NCBI RefSeq assembly: GCF_025231485.1
Contig: NZ_CP104003.1
Location: 3,286,001-3,350,000 of the forward strand
Length of the DNA: 64,000 bases
DNA from: Salinirubellus salinus
GTDB taxonomy: Archaea; Halobacteriota; Halobacteria; Halobacteriales; Haloarculaceae
Reading direction: 5' to 3'
How positions within the stretch are numbered: position 1 is the first letter of the stretch; each line of letters begins with the position of its first letter. The notes below the pieces were generated by a model. It worked only from the letters and a program-made list of their open reading frames with translations. It searched no databases and was not told where the DNA came from. Made by a program: the position numbers and the translations under genes. This document shows positions 24,020-32,844 of the stretch, in pieces.

Positions 24020-25960
24020 ATGGGAATAGCGACAGCTGACGAAGACGACCCGTTCGAGGAACAACGCGAACGGGCCGAGAACCCGATGCGACGGCTCTTC
24101 ACCGAGTACGGGGGCGAGAACAAACTCGCGTTCGTGGTCGGCCTGCTCTCCAGTATCGTCGCACGTGTCCTCGACCTGATGCCGCCCGTCCTCCTCGCGC
24201 TCGCCGTCGACACCATCTTCTACGACGAGCGGGCGTTCAGCATCTGGCTCGTCCCCGACGCGTGGCTCCCGACGACGACCACCGGCCAGCTCTACCTCTC
24301 GGCGGCGCTCATCGGCGTGGCGTTCTTCGGCGGGGCCGCCTTCCACTGGACCCGCAACTGGGGGTGGAACTCCTTCGCCCAGCACATCCAGCACCGGGTG
24401 CGTACCGACACATACGACAAGATGCAGCGGCTGAACATGGAGTTCTTCGCCGACAAGCAGACCGGCGAGATGATGTCCATCCTCTCGAACGACGTGAACC
24501 GTCTGGAGCGGTTCCTCAACGACGGGATGAACTCGGCGTTCCGACTGGGCGTGATGGTGATCGGTATCGCCGCCATCCTCCTCTACTGGAACTGGCAACT
24601 GGCGGTGATCACGCTCGGTGTCGTCCCCGTCATCGGCTACGTGACCCACAAGTTCATCCAGACCATCCAGCCGAAGTACGCCGACGTGCGCTCCTCCGTG
24701 GGGGCGGTCAACTCCCGGCTGGAGAACAACCTCGGCGGCATCCAGGTCATCAAGACCTCCAACACCGAGGACTACGAGTCCGACCGGGTGGACGACGTCT
24801 CGCAGGACTACTTCGACGCGAACTGGGACGCCATCGGCACCCGCATCAAGTTCTTCCCCGCCCTGCGGGTGCTCGCGGGCGTCGGCTTCGTCGTCACGTT
24901 CGTCCTCGGTGGGGTCTGGGTCATCACCTACCAGACCACCGGGACCGCCCCGTTCTTCTTCAGCGGCGAGCTCACGCCCGGCCAGTTCGTCGGGTTCATC
25001 CTGTTCACCCAGCGGTTCATCTGGCCGATGGCGCAGTTCGGCCAGATAATCAACATGTACCAGCGGGCGTACGCCTCCTCCGCCCGCATCTTCGGCCTGA
25101 TGGACGAACCCTCGCGTATCGCGGAGGACCCGGACGCCGACGACCTCGCTGTCGACGACGGCGACGTGGTCTACGACGACGTCACCTTCGGCTACGACGA
25201 CAGCGAGACCATCGTCGAGGACATCTCCTTCGAGGTCGACGGCGGCGAGACGCTCGCGCTCGTCGGCCCGACCGGGGCCGGCAAGTCCACCGTCCTCAAG
25301 CTCCTCCTCCGGATGTACGACGTGGACGAGGGGGGCATCAGTATCGACGGCCAGGACCTCCGAGACGTGACCATCCCGAGCCTCCGCGAGCACGTCGGCT
25401 ACGTGAGCCAGGACACGTTCCTGTTCTACGGGACGGTCGAGGAGAACCTCACCTACGGGACGTTCGGCTCCACCCGCGAGGAGGTCGTCGAGGCCGCGAA
25501 GGCCGCCGAGGCCCACGAGTTCATCCAGAACCTCCCGGACGGCTACGACACGGAGGTGGGCGAGCGCGGCGTGAAACTCTCGGGCGGCCAGCGCCAGCGC
25601 ATCAGCATCGCCCGGGCCATCCTGAAGGACCCCGAGATTCTCGTCCTCGACGAGGCGACGAGCGACGTGGACACGGAGACGGAGATGCTCATCCAGCGCT
25701 CGCTGGACGAGTTGACCGAGGACCGCACCACGTTCGCCATCGCGCACCGGCTCTCGACCATCAAGGACGCCGACCAGATCGTCGTGCTGGAGGGCGGCCG
25801 CATCGTCGAGCGCGGGAGCCACGAGGAGCTCATCGGTGAGGACGGACTGTACGCGCACCTCTGGGGCGTGCAGGCCGGCGAGATCGACGAACTGCCCGAG
25901 GAGTTCGTCGAGCGCGCGAGCAAGCGACAGGCCAGAGTGGAAGCGACCGACGACGACTAG
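24020..25960 (+). CDS. ABC exporter, fused permease and ATPase
   Basis: The 646-aa half-transporter of the MsbA/multidrug type has six predicted helices in residues about 35-340 (ABC_membrane domain). The nucleotide-binding domain follows: Walker A GPTGAGKST, Q-loop VSQDTFLFYG, signature LSGGQRQR, Walker B ILVLDEAT with D-loop, and H-loop AHRLST. It must work as a homodimer unless a partner is encoded elsewhere. The substrate is unknown. The start was chosen from the promoter spacing and the normal acidic N-terminus. It stands alone as a single gene. Confidence 0.93.
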   Translation: MGIATADEDDPFEEQRERAENPMRRLFTEYGGENKLAFVVGLLSSIVARVLDLMPPVLLALAVDTIFYDERAFSIWLVPDAWLPTTTTGQLYLSAALIGVAFFGGAAFHWTRNWGWNSFAQHIQHRVRTDTYDKMQRLNMEFFADKQTGEMMSILSNDVNRLERFLNDGMNSAFRLGVMVIGIAAILLYWNWQLAVITLGVVPVIGYVTHKFIQTIQPKYADVRSSVGAVNSRLENNLGGIQVIKTSNTEDYESDRVDDVSQDYFDANWDAIGTRIKFFPALRVLAGVGFVVTFVLGGVWVITYQTTGTAPFFFSGELTPGQFVGFILFTQRFIWPMAQFGQIINMYQRAYASSARIFGLMDEPSRIAEDPDADDLAVDDGDVVYDDVTFGYDDSETIVEDISFEVDGGETLALVGPTGAGKSTVLKLLLRMYDVDEGGISIDGQDLRDVTIPSLREHVGYVSQDTFLFYGTVEENLTYGTFGSTREEVVEAAKAAEAHEFIQNLPDGYDTEVGERGVKLSGGQRQRISIARAILKDPEILVLDEATSDVDTETEMLIQRSLDELTEDRTTFAIAHRLSTIKDADQIVVLEGGRIVERGSHEELIGEDGLYAHLWGVQAGEIDELPEEFVERASKRQARVEATDDD

Positions 25961-26080
25961 AACCCTCTTCTTACTCGTCGGGTCCCCTCGCGCTCGCTTC
26001 GCTCGCTCGCTCGGATGCTGGGGGCTCTCGGTGCGGCGAGCGTGACGAGACACTTACCAGCGGGACGGGACCCCGATTGT

Positions 26081-26573
26081 ATGTCCTCCCGCCGTGCCGT
26101 CCTCAGCTCGATAACTGGACTCTCGGCCGCGTTCGCGGGCTGTGGTACGCTCGGCGGCACCGCCACCGAGGCACCCGCCGACCACGTTCCCGGCGAGTGG
26201 TACGGCGACCGCGACCCGGTGCGGGCGACCGGCGAGCGACTGGAGACGACCTGCGAGACCGGCCCGGAGGCGGACTGTCACGGCCACGCGGAACTGGCGA
26301 CGATGGACGCGCTGGCGACGAGGCTCGACTCCACGAAAACAGTTGGAGGCGTCCGACTTGTCGAAGATGGTGGACGGCGACGACCGCGTGCTCGTCTCGC
26401 GGTACGTCCTCCTCGACCGCTCGGGCGACGTGGTCCGAGCGCCCGAGGTGCCGTTCGAGGCGCTCCGGGCGGCCGCCCCGCGGACCGTCGTGTCTACCAC
26501 ACGGTACGACGACCACACCTACACGGCACGACTGCCGGTGTTCGTCCGCGATGCGATCGTACAGGCGACCTGA
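26081..26573 (+). pseudogene. TAT lipoprotein gene broken by a one-base frameshift
   Basis: The reading from ATG 26081 starts with a TAT/lipobox signal (SSRRAVLSSITG…AFAGCG) and runs well to about residue 87 (ALATRLDSTK). It then shifts into Arg-rich shadow sequence. The +1 frame from there gives a clean continuation, QLEASDLSKMVDGDDRVLVS, to a TGA at 26571-26573. Removing one A from the AAAA run at 26336-26339 joins both parts into one protein of about 163 aa. Either the gene is decayed or the base is a sequencing error. Family not recognised. Confidence 0.75.
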
Positions 26574-26822
26574 GCGACACGCCGACCGGGCCGGGGTGGC
26601 CGGCCGGTGGGGGCCTCGCGGCCTCGCCGCGAGTGCCCGAACCGGGGGAGGGACGGCCCGCCGTGGTCGCCGCCCCGCGCGGCGACCCGGCACACCTGCG
26701 GTGCGGTCCCCGTTGTACCGTGACTCGCACGCCGCTCGTCGCCACCGACTCTGCTCCGAGTCCTCCACCACGGCACCGTTCGGTCACTACATTACAAGCC
26801 ACAGGGAGACACACCCCCTGAC

Positions 26823-27539
26823 ATGCACCTCGCAGCGAACTCGTGGACCGACGCCCGTGACGCCGACACCGACCTCGCCATCCTCCCGGTCGGCAGCACC
26901 GAACAGCACGGGCCGCACGCCCCGCTCGGGGTGGACTTCATGACCGCGGAGGCCATCGCCGCGCAGGCCGCCCAGTCCTACGACGACGAGGTGGTCGTCG
27001 CGCCGTCCGTCCCCGTCGGCATCGCCGAGGAACACCGGGCGTTCGACGGGACGCTCTGGGTCACCGAGGACTCCTTCCGCGACTACGTGGGCGACGTCCT
27101 CCGGTCGCTCGCGCACTCCGGCTTCGACCGCGTGGTGGTCGTCAACGGCCACGGGGGGAACACCGACGCGCTCGCCGAGATCTGCATGCGAGTGAGCCGG
27201 GACGGGGACTGCTACGCGGTGCCGTTCACGTGGTTCGACGTGGTCGACTCGGAGTTACCGCTCGGGCACGGCGGCCCCGTTGAGACGAGCGTGATGCTCG
27301 CCATCGCACCGCAGTTGATCCAGCAGGACCGCTACCCGGAGGCCGCCGAGGGTGCGGGTGACTCGTTCGGCGAGTTCGTCGCGGGCGCGAACCTCGCGTA
27401 CGACTTCGACGAGTTCAGCGGGAGCGGCAACCTGCAGGACCCCACGCCCGCCAGCGTGTCGGAGGGCGAGCGGTTGCTGGAGGCGGCCGCCGAGTCCTGC
27501 GTGGAACTGCTGGAGGCGGTGGCCGAGCGCGAGCGGTAG
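26823..27539 (+). CDS. Creatininase-family amidohydrolase
   Basis: The 238-aa cytosolic metal-dependent amidohydrolase has the family motifs GSTEQHGPHAPLGVDF (metal-binding Glu, His and Asp, residues about 25-40) and VVVNGHGGNTDAL near 110, plus a late acidic metal ligand in HGGPVETS. Archaeal members include ArfB, the formamide hydrolase of F420/riboflavin synthesis. That assignment is possible because this organism makes F420, but nothing in the neighbourhood proves it. The gene converges on an HTH regulator with a gap of 4 bp. Confidence 0.88.
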   Translation: MHLAANSWTDARDADTDLAILPVGSTEQHGPHAPLGVDFMTAEAIAAQAAQSYDDEVVVAPSVPVGIAEEHRAFDGTLWVTEDSFRDYVGDVLRSLAHSGFDRVVVVNGHGGNTDALAEICMRVSRDGDCYAVPFTWFDVVDSELPLGHGGPVETSVMLAIAPQLIQQDRYPEAAEGAGDSFGEFVAGANLAYDFDEFSGSGNLQDPTPASVSEGERLLEAAAESCVELLEAVAERER

Positions 27540-27543
27540 CCAC

Positions 27544-28437
27544 TCACTCCTCGGCGTCGAGTTCCAGCGGCTCGGAGTCGGCCCGCACGGACCGGTAGAC
27601 CCGCTCGGCCCACTCGCGGGCGATGGGCGAGTCCGTGTCGACGAACACCTCCATCGCGCCCGTGCGGTCGTCGTAGCCACCGATACCGACCCGGTCGTCG
27701 AAGATGGCGAGGCCGTAGGGGAGCGCCTCGCGGGTCCGCAGGCGCAGGTGGCCCCGCTCGACGGCATCGCGGGCACGCTCGGGAGACGACTCGAACAGGC
27801 GGTCGACCACGTCGGGGTGGTAGACGACCTCCGTGTCGGTGTCCGCGAACACCGCCGTCTCGGTCCCACCGAGGACGGGCGGGGCCATGTGGGTCGTGTT
27901 GAACCCGCGGAACGTCTCGCTCCCCGCCACCAGCGCGCAGAAGCGCTCGACCGGGCGGTAGGGGTCGGCCGTGTCCGCGACCGTGACGGTGGCGTCGACG
28001 AACGGTTCGACGACGAACTCCCGGTGGTCCTCGCAGACGGCCGCCAGCAGCGGTGCCAGTCGGTCGGCGGTCCGCACGTTCGCCTCGAACCGGAGCACCT
28101 CCTCGGCGACCACCTCGCCTCGCCCGGTCAGGTGGTACCGGCCGTCGCGTTTCGCCGCGAGGTCGTGGTCTGCGAGCCACCGGGTGAAGCGGTGGCTCGT
28201 CGCCCGCGAGACGTCCAGCCGCTCCTCGATGGCCGGCCGGTCGAGCGGTTCCTCCAGCAGCGCCTCCAGCACCGGCCCGTGCCGGACGATGTCGCCCAAG
28301 AGGTCCGTGTCGACGCGGTCACCCGACGCGGCCAGTCGCCGGCCCAGCGTCCGCCGCGTCCGCTCGTTCTCGAGGAGTGCCTCCAGCACCGGCGACCCTG
28401 GTGCTGGCCCGTCCTCCCCGTGCTCCGGGTCGATCAT
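27544..28437 (-). CDS. FilR1/MTR-type HTH regulator
   Basis: The 297-aa protein has a winged helix split over residues about 25-105 (VLEALLEEPLDRPAIEERLD, then SRATSHRFTRWLADHDL and the wing KRDGRYHLTGRGE). A C-terminal effector domain of about 170 residues follows, with FNTTHMAPPVLGG and YGLAIFDDRVGIGGYD. The layout matches the haloarchaeal/methanogen regulator group that carries a FilR1 (DUF1724) middle domain. The ATG at 28437 is preferred, since the upstream extension is Arg/His-rich. It is divergent from the FAD oxidase by 138 bp and might regulate it. Confidence 0.85.
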   Translation of the reverse strand: MIDPEHGEDGPAPGSPVLEALLENERTRRTLGRRLAASGDRVDTDLLGDIVRHGPVLEALLEEPLDRPAIEERLDVSRATSHRFTRWLADHDLAAKRDGRYHLTGRGEVVAEEVLRFEANVRTADRLAPLLAAVCEDHREFVVEPFVDATVTVADTADPYRPVERFCALVAGSETFRGFNTTHMAPPVLGGTETAVFADTDTEVVYHPDVVDRLFESSPERARDAVERGHLRLRTREALPYGLAIFDDRVGIGGYDDRTGAMEVFVDTDSPIAREWAERVYRSVRADSEPLELDAEE

Positions 28438-28575
28438 GACACAGTGCGGTTCGGTAGCGTACCACGTAACTCTATGCCGTGGCGTCGAACCCGTCTCACG
28501 CCCCGAGCGGTGGTTCACGGCGTGAGACGCCCGGCCGTCGGTGAGGCCAACGCTCTCGGCCCCCTCGGGTCGGTC

Positions 28576-30000
28576 ATGGCACGAGCGACACTCGACACCG
28601 ACGGCATCGACCAGTTCGCCGAGCGTCTCCACGGCGAGGTGCTGACGCCCGACTCACCCGGCTACGACGAGGTACGCGCCGTCTGGAACGGGACGGTGGA
28701 CCGCCACCCCGCGCTCGTCGTCCGCCCCACCGGCGTCGCGGACGTGCAGGCCGCACTCGCGTTCGCCCGTGAGACCGACCTCCCGGTCTCGACCCGCGGC
28801 GGCGGCCACAACGTCTCCGGGAGCGCCGTCTGCGACGACGGCCTCGTGATAGACTGCTCGGCGATGGACGCGGTCCGGGTCGACCCCGCGGCCCGGACGG
28901 CGTGGGTCCAGTCGGGCACGACGTGGGCCGACGTGGACCACGAGACGCAGGCGTTCGGCCTCGCCACGCCCGGCGGCGTCGTCTCGAAGACTGGCGTCGC
29001 CGGCCTCACCCTCGGTGGCGGCATCGGCCACCTCCGGTGTGCGTACGGCCTCTCCTGCGACAACCTCCGCACGGTCGAACTCGTCACGCCCGACGGCGAG
29101 TACCGCGTCGCCAGCCGCGAATCGAATCCCGACCTCTTCTGGGGACTCCGCGGCGGCGGTGGGAACTTCGGCGTCGTCACCGCCTTCGAGTTCGATTGCC
29201 ACCCGGTCGGTCCGGAGGTGGCGACGCTCCTCGTGTTCTACCCGGCCGACGACCTCCGGGCGGTCCTGCGTGGCTACCGCGAGTTCGTCGCCCACTCGCC
29301 CGACGAGGTGAGTACGCTCACGTTCGCGGGGACGCTCCCCGACGAGGAACTGTTCTCGGGCGAGACGCTGGACCGGGAGAAGATCACCGTGATGGGCGCC
29401 CACGCCGGTGACGTCGACGCGGGGCGCGAGGCACTCGCGCCCCTCCGCGAACTGGCGGACCCGCTCGCCGACCTGAGCGGGTCGATGCCCTACGTCGAGT
29501 TCCAGCGACTCCTCGACGCGGACTACCCGGACGGGATGCGCTACTACTGGACCTCGCTGTACCTGGACGGACTGCCCGACGCGGCCATCGACCGGGTCGA
29601 ACACTGGGCGCGGGTGGCTCCCTCGCCGCTCTCGACGGTCGACGTCTGGGAACTCGGGGGTGCCATCGCCGACGTGGAGCCGGAGGGGAGCGCGTTCCCG
29701 GCCCGCGAGGCCCCGTTCTTGCTCGGTATCGAGGCCAACTGGGAGGCCCCGGACGCCGACGAGGCGAACGTGCAGTGGGCCCGCGACTGCATGGCCGACC
29801 TGCGCGAGTTCTCCGACGGGTCGGTCTACCTCAACTTCCCGGGGTTCTTCGAGGACCACGACGAGACGATGGCGTGCACGTTCGGCGACGCCTACGAGCG
29901 ACTGGCGGCGTTACGCGACGAGTACGACCCGACGGGGCTCCTGCACGCGAACGGGGCCGTCCCGTCGCCCGAGGCGGCACGGACCGACGGCGGGGCGTGA
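28576..30000 (+). CDS. FAD-linked oxidase, BBE type
   Basis: The 474-aa flavoprotein has an N-terminal FAD_binding_4 domain with the STRGGGHNVSGSAV loop and a GLTLGGGIGHLRCAYGLSCDN segment. The His in GGGHN and the Cys in LRCAYG sit where bicovalent FAD attachment occurs in the berberine-bridge family. The C-terminal BBE domain ends with the VYLNFPGFF and DPTGLLHANGAV motifs. Such enzymes oxidise sugars or alcohols with O2; the substrate here is unknown. The ATG at 28576 starts the conserved domain, and no signal peptide is present. Confidence 0.9.
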   Translation: MARATLDTDGIDQFAERLHGEVLTPDSPGYDEVRAVWNGTVDRHPALVVRPTGVADVQAALAFARETDLPVSTRGGGHNVSGSAVCDDGLVIDCSAMDAVRVDPAARTAWVQSGTTWADVDHETQAFGLATPGGVVSKTGVAGLTLGGGIGHLRCAYGLSCDNLRTVELVTPDGEYRVASRESNPDLFWGLRGGGGNFGVVTAFEFDCHPVGPEVATLLVFYPADDLRAVLRGYREFVAHSPDEVSTLTFAGTLPDEELFSGETLDREKITVMGAHAGDVDAGREALAPLRELADPLADLSGSMPYVEFQRLLDADYPDGMRYYWTSLYLDGLPDAAIDRVEHWARVAPSPLSTVDVWELGGAIADVEPEGSAFPAREAPFLLGIEANWEAPDADEANVQWARDCMADLREFSDGSVYLNFPGFFEDHDETMACTFGDAYERLAALRDEYDPTGLLHANGAVPSPEAARTDGGA

Positions 30001-30129
30001 GTCACCGATACTCGTCGAGCGTCTCGATGGGGACGGTGTTCGGACGCGCCCGCTGGATAGCGGGGGTGAGTCGGTCACGCACCCGTCGGCGTCTCGCGAG
30101 GTCCCGGAGGTGAGAGACCGTCGTCCGGG

Positions 30130-31422
30130 TTAGATATCGCCGGTGACGATGTCTGCGACGCGCTGACGGTCGAACAGCTGTTCGGACTCCGGCGTCTCGC
30201 CCAGCCCTCGCCAGGGCCCGAACTCGTCGGGGTAGAGCTGCTTGGCGAGCATCTCGGTCTGGAAGAGGTTGATTATGGGTCCCTGAGAGCCCGTCCCACC
30301 GGGGTAGAGCCGGTCGTTCTGAACCGCCGTGAGTCGTTTGCCGACCTCGTCGGTCTGGAGCACGTCGAGCGTCTGCTGGTAGGCGTCGGCGTTCCCGTAG
30401 ACGTTCTGCCCGCCGAGCGCGTTGACCGCCTCACTGAACACGAGGACGTCGGGGTCGATATCGAGCAGCCCCTCGAAGTCGGTCTTCAGGTCGTAATGCC
30501 CACTATCGTCCGGGTAGTGCCCTTCGAAGGCGTCGACAACGCCCAGAGCCCCGTACTGTCTGAGCTCGTGGGTCACGTCCAGTGCGGGAATCGGTTTGTT
30601 CACCCCGAAGAAACCCCTGTTCTCCGGGTTCGTGAACGCGCTCAGGAGCCCTACCGTCGGTCGCTCCGACTTCGCGGGCACCCGTGAGGTGATGTCCTCG
30701 ATCGTCGTCTCGTAGAGGTCGATCATCGCCTCGGCACGAGCCTCCTCGCGGAAGACCCTGCCGTACCGAGCGAGGAACTCGGGGATCCCGTAGTACGAGT
30801 ACGGCTCCCCGTCGGGCCAGTTGGGCCAGCCCGGTGACCGCTTCGAGCGGCTCTCGTTCCCGAAGAACGGAGCGATGTCCTCGCGGATCCGCTCCACCGT
30901 CGCCGGTTCGAGCCGGTACCACGCGATGAACCGGTTGGGGTCGGTCGCGAGCAGGTCCGGATCGAGTTCGTACAGCAACTCCTCTTCGACGGTGTAACTC
31001 TTCGAGACGGTGGCTGGAATCTCGCCCGTCTTCCGCATCGATACGCCCGGGAGGAGATCGTAGAACCCCTGGTACCAGAACCCGGGTCGAGCCATCCCGA
31101 CGATCGAGTCGGCCCGACCGAGGGCCATCAGCACGTCACCGACGAACCCCCACCCGCAAACGACGGTCTCGGGGGGCTCCTCGAACGTGACCTCCCCGGC
31201 TGGCTCGATCGTCGCGCTGTGCGGTCCTGGGGTATCCGTTTGTGTCGGTTCGGGCGTCTCGGTCGCAGTGGGCGACGGAGTCGGCGTCGGTGACGCCTCA
31301 CCTGGGGCCCCTCCGGACCTGCTCCCACCGATACAGCCCGCCAGTGCCAGACTGGTGACGAGCCCGCCGCCGTATTTCACGCACTCACGCCGTGTCGAAC
31401 GCTTTTGCTGATCTCGGGACAC
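30130..31422 (-). CDS. ABC substrate-binding lipoprotein, iron/cobalamin type
   Basis: The product is a 430-aa cell-surface binding protein. The GTG at 31422 begins an N-terminus with the twin-arginine-like STRRECVKYGGG and lipobox LAGC. A Ser/Thr/Pro linker follows, then the class III (TroA/BtuF-like) periplasmic binding fold. The fold shows VVCGWGFVGDVLMALGRAD, a connecting helix region and NDRLYPGGTGSQGP near the end. Relatives bind ferric siderophore or heme/cobalamin. An in-frame GTG at 31437 lies inside the upstream palindrome and is less likely. No permease or ATPase gene is next to it. Two DtxR-like boxes upstream suggest iron control. Confidence 0.86.
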   Translation of the reverse strand: MSRDQQKRSTRRECVKYGGGLVTSLALAGCIGGSRSGGAPGEASPTPTPSPTATETPEPTQTDTPGPHSATIEPAGEVTFEEPPETVVCGWGFVGDVLMALGRADSIVGMARPGFWYQGFYDLLPGVSMRKTGEIPATVSKSYTVEEELLYELDPDLLATDPNRFIAWYRLEPATVERIREDIAPFFGNESRSKRSPGWPNWPDGEPYSYYGIPEFLARYGRVFREEARAEAMIDLYETTIEDITSRVPAKSERPTVGLLSAFTNPENRGFFGVNKPIPALDVTHELRQYGALGVVDAFEGHYPDDSGHYDLKTDFEGLLDIDPDVLVFSEAVNALGGQNVYGNADAYQQTLDVLQTDEVGKRLTAVQNDRLYPGGTGSQGPIINLFQTEMLAKQLYPDEFGPWRGLGETPESEQLFDRQRVADIVTGDI

Positions 31423-31426
31423 GTGT

Positions 31427-31442
31427 TTTAGGCCCACCTAAA
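31427..31442 (-). promoter_or_regulatory. DtxR-like palindrome, site 1
   Basis: TTTAGGCCCACCTAAA has perfect TTTAGG/CCTAAA arms around a 4-nt centre and lies 5 bp before the preferred GTG start. TTAGGnnnnCCTAA-like palindromes are the recognised type of site for haloarchaeal DtxR-family metal regulators. Repression by metal-loaded DtxR/SirR/Idr is inferred. Confidence 0.6.
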
Positions 31443-31462
31443 GATACGAAAGCGTTTCGAAT

Positions 31463-31478
31463 TTTAGGCCGGCCGAAA
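31463..31478 (-). promoter_or_regulatory. DtxR-like palindrome, site 2
   Basis: TTTAGGCCGGCCGAAA is a near palindrome with one mismatch in the outer arms. It sits 36 bp (centre to centre) from site 1 and overlaps the likely TATA region (CCTAAAATT on the minus strand). Between the sites there is a further small palindrome, CGAAAGCGTTTCG. Confidence 0.5.
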
Positions 31479-31822
31479 AATGGTGCAGTGTCTCGATTCG
31501 GGTCTCGGTCGGCGCCGAACCCTGTACTGGCCGGTCGGGTACGTTCAGGGACAGCGGACGACCGCTGGTGAGATGGTCTCTGTCCACCGACCAGCCGTTT
31601 CGAGCCGTCGTCGCTCGTCGATGCCTCTCCTGTCGCCGACTACCCCCTCCGTAGCTCGCACGGCACTCCCGACTGCCCCCGGTAGTCCGTCGGGTCGGTA
31701 CTGCGAACCGGGTGCCCATCGCCCACCCGTGTCCGCACCTCCCCGACACTCGCTCTCTCGGTCCGGTCGCGCGGTGTCGTCCGCACCGTCCCGCTGTCAC
31801 TCGCCGCGAGCCACGGTCGGCG
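31479..31822. other. Intergenic region, no gene seen
   Basis: This is the approximately 340-bp stretch between the iron-box promoter and the 3' end of the small membrane gene. Open frames on the plus strand have Ser/Arg/Pro-rich compositions typical of shadow reading, and no conserved pattern was found. Confidence 0.6.
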
Positions 31823-32212
31823 TCACCCGGCGTGCGAGGCCGTCGGGGAGTCAGTCGTGGCCGTCCGCGTCTGCCAGTAGAGATACGCGAGTACCACGAC
31901 GAGGACGACCTGGACGGCCTTGTCGACGTACCCGATCGTCGTGAACTCGCCGGCCTTGACGACGTACCAGAGGGGAATCTGGATGGCCGTGTAGACGACC
32001 CCGACGAGGTAGAGCAGGGGGCGGCGATAGTCCGCCAGATACAGCCCGATCGCGGCGAGGAACCCGACGCCCGCGAGCGCCACCGGGATCCGCCCCTCGA
32101 CGACCCCTGCGTAGACGTGGATGACACCCGTCACGGCGACGAGGGCCACCGCGAGCCAACCGAGCCGACTGACGGACTGCCCCTCGAGCACGCTCGATTT
32201 TGAACTGGACAT
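31823..32212 (-). CDS. Four-helix membrane protein (DUF7475-like?)
   Basis: The 129-aa membrane protein has helices at residues about 14-34, 42-60, 66-84 and 98-116. Its short loops include HVYAGVVEGRIPVALAG and DYRRPLLY, and it has a polar Thr-rich tail. The architecture resembles a haloarchaeal family I remember as DUF7475, a tentative match. The ATG at 32212 has an AT-rich CTTATTGT about 25-30 nt upstream, so the transcript is probably leaderless. Confidence 0.75.
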   Translation of the reverse strand: MSSSKSSVLEGQSVSRLGWLAVALVAVTGVIHVYAGVVEGRIPVALAGVGFLAAIGLYLADYRRPLLYLVGVVYTAIQIPLWYVVKAGEFTTIGYVDKAVQVVLVVVLAYLYWQTRTATTDSPTASHAG

Positions 32213-32347
32213 ACAATACTGTGGACGCTCGCTCGACAATAAGTGGGCGCACGAGTCTCGCCGACCGGGATTCAGTGTGGTGAGGAGTGCACTTTAGACA
32301 CGGATCTGCCTCCGTGGCGCCGAGCAGTTCCGGTCCGAAAGAGTCGG

Positions 32348-32770
32348 TTACTCCTCTTCCTCCGCTTCCTCGTCGGCGTCCTCGGCGGCCTCCTTGAGCG
32401 CCGACCGGAGCTCCGGGACGGTCTTCGCGAGGTCCGAGACCTTCTCGTGGGCCTCGGTGATGGTCGCCATCAGTTCCTCGACCGCCTCGATGGCCTCGGC
32501 GAGGTCGTCGGCGTCCTCGAACGCGTCGGCTCGCTCGCCCATCACGTACGTCTTCTTGGCAGCCCGGAGGTGGTCCTCGGCGTCGCCGAGGTCGAGCGCC
32601 GAGCGCAGCCCGTTCAGGACCCCGAGCGTGTTGTCCGCCTCGGCGTCCCACACGTCGTCGGCGTCGGGGAGCGCGGCCCGGGCCTCGGCGAGCGACTCCT
32701 CGACCTCCGCACGCATCTCGCTGGCCGCCTCGCCGAACAGTTCGTCGTCGTCGAACGTGGACTGACTCAT
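32348..32770 (-). CDS. DUF5790 family protein
   Basis: The 140-aa acidic, mostly alpha-helical protein has the family opening MSQSTFDDDELFGEAASEMR. Long helices with heptad-like spacing follow (AEARAALPDADDVWDAE, LAEAIEAVEELMATITEAH), and the tail is a Glu-rich low-complexity stretch. DUF5790 is restricted to haloarchaea and has no known function. A TATA box sits 25 nt upstream. Confidence 0.9.
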   Translation of the reverse strand: MSQSTFDDDELFGEAASEMRAEVEESLAEARAALPDADDVWDAEADNTLGVLNGLRSALDLGDAEDHLRAAKKTYVMGERADAFEDADDLAEAIEAVEELMATITEAHEKVSDLAKTVPELRSALKEAAEDADEEAEEEE

Positions 32771-32794
32771 AGCGTGCGATTCAGCCGCACCGTG

Positions 32795-32802
32795 TATAAA
32801 AG
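32795..32802 (-). promoter_or_regulatory. TATA box of the DUF5790 gene
   Basis: On the minus strand CTTTTATA lies about 25 nt before the ATG at 32770, giving a leaderless transcript. Confidence 0.6.
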
Positions 32803-32844
32803 CGTGCCCGAAACTGGAAGTGAAATACGTCGGTTCGGGCCCGT

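Noticed and set aside
22889-26053. Very long minus-strand open frame across the DppB, DUF192 and ABC exporter genes
   Set aside because: It is antisense to three clear genes; its product is His/Val/Asp/Arg-rich without domains, a usual effect of high GC.
31480-31944. Plus-strand frame in the gap next to the iron-box promoter
   Set aside because: Ser/Arg/Pro-rich with no pattern, and partly antisense to the small membrane gene.
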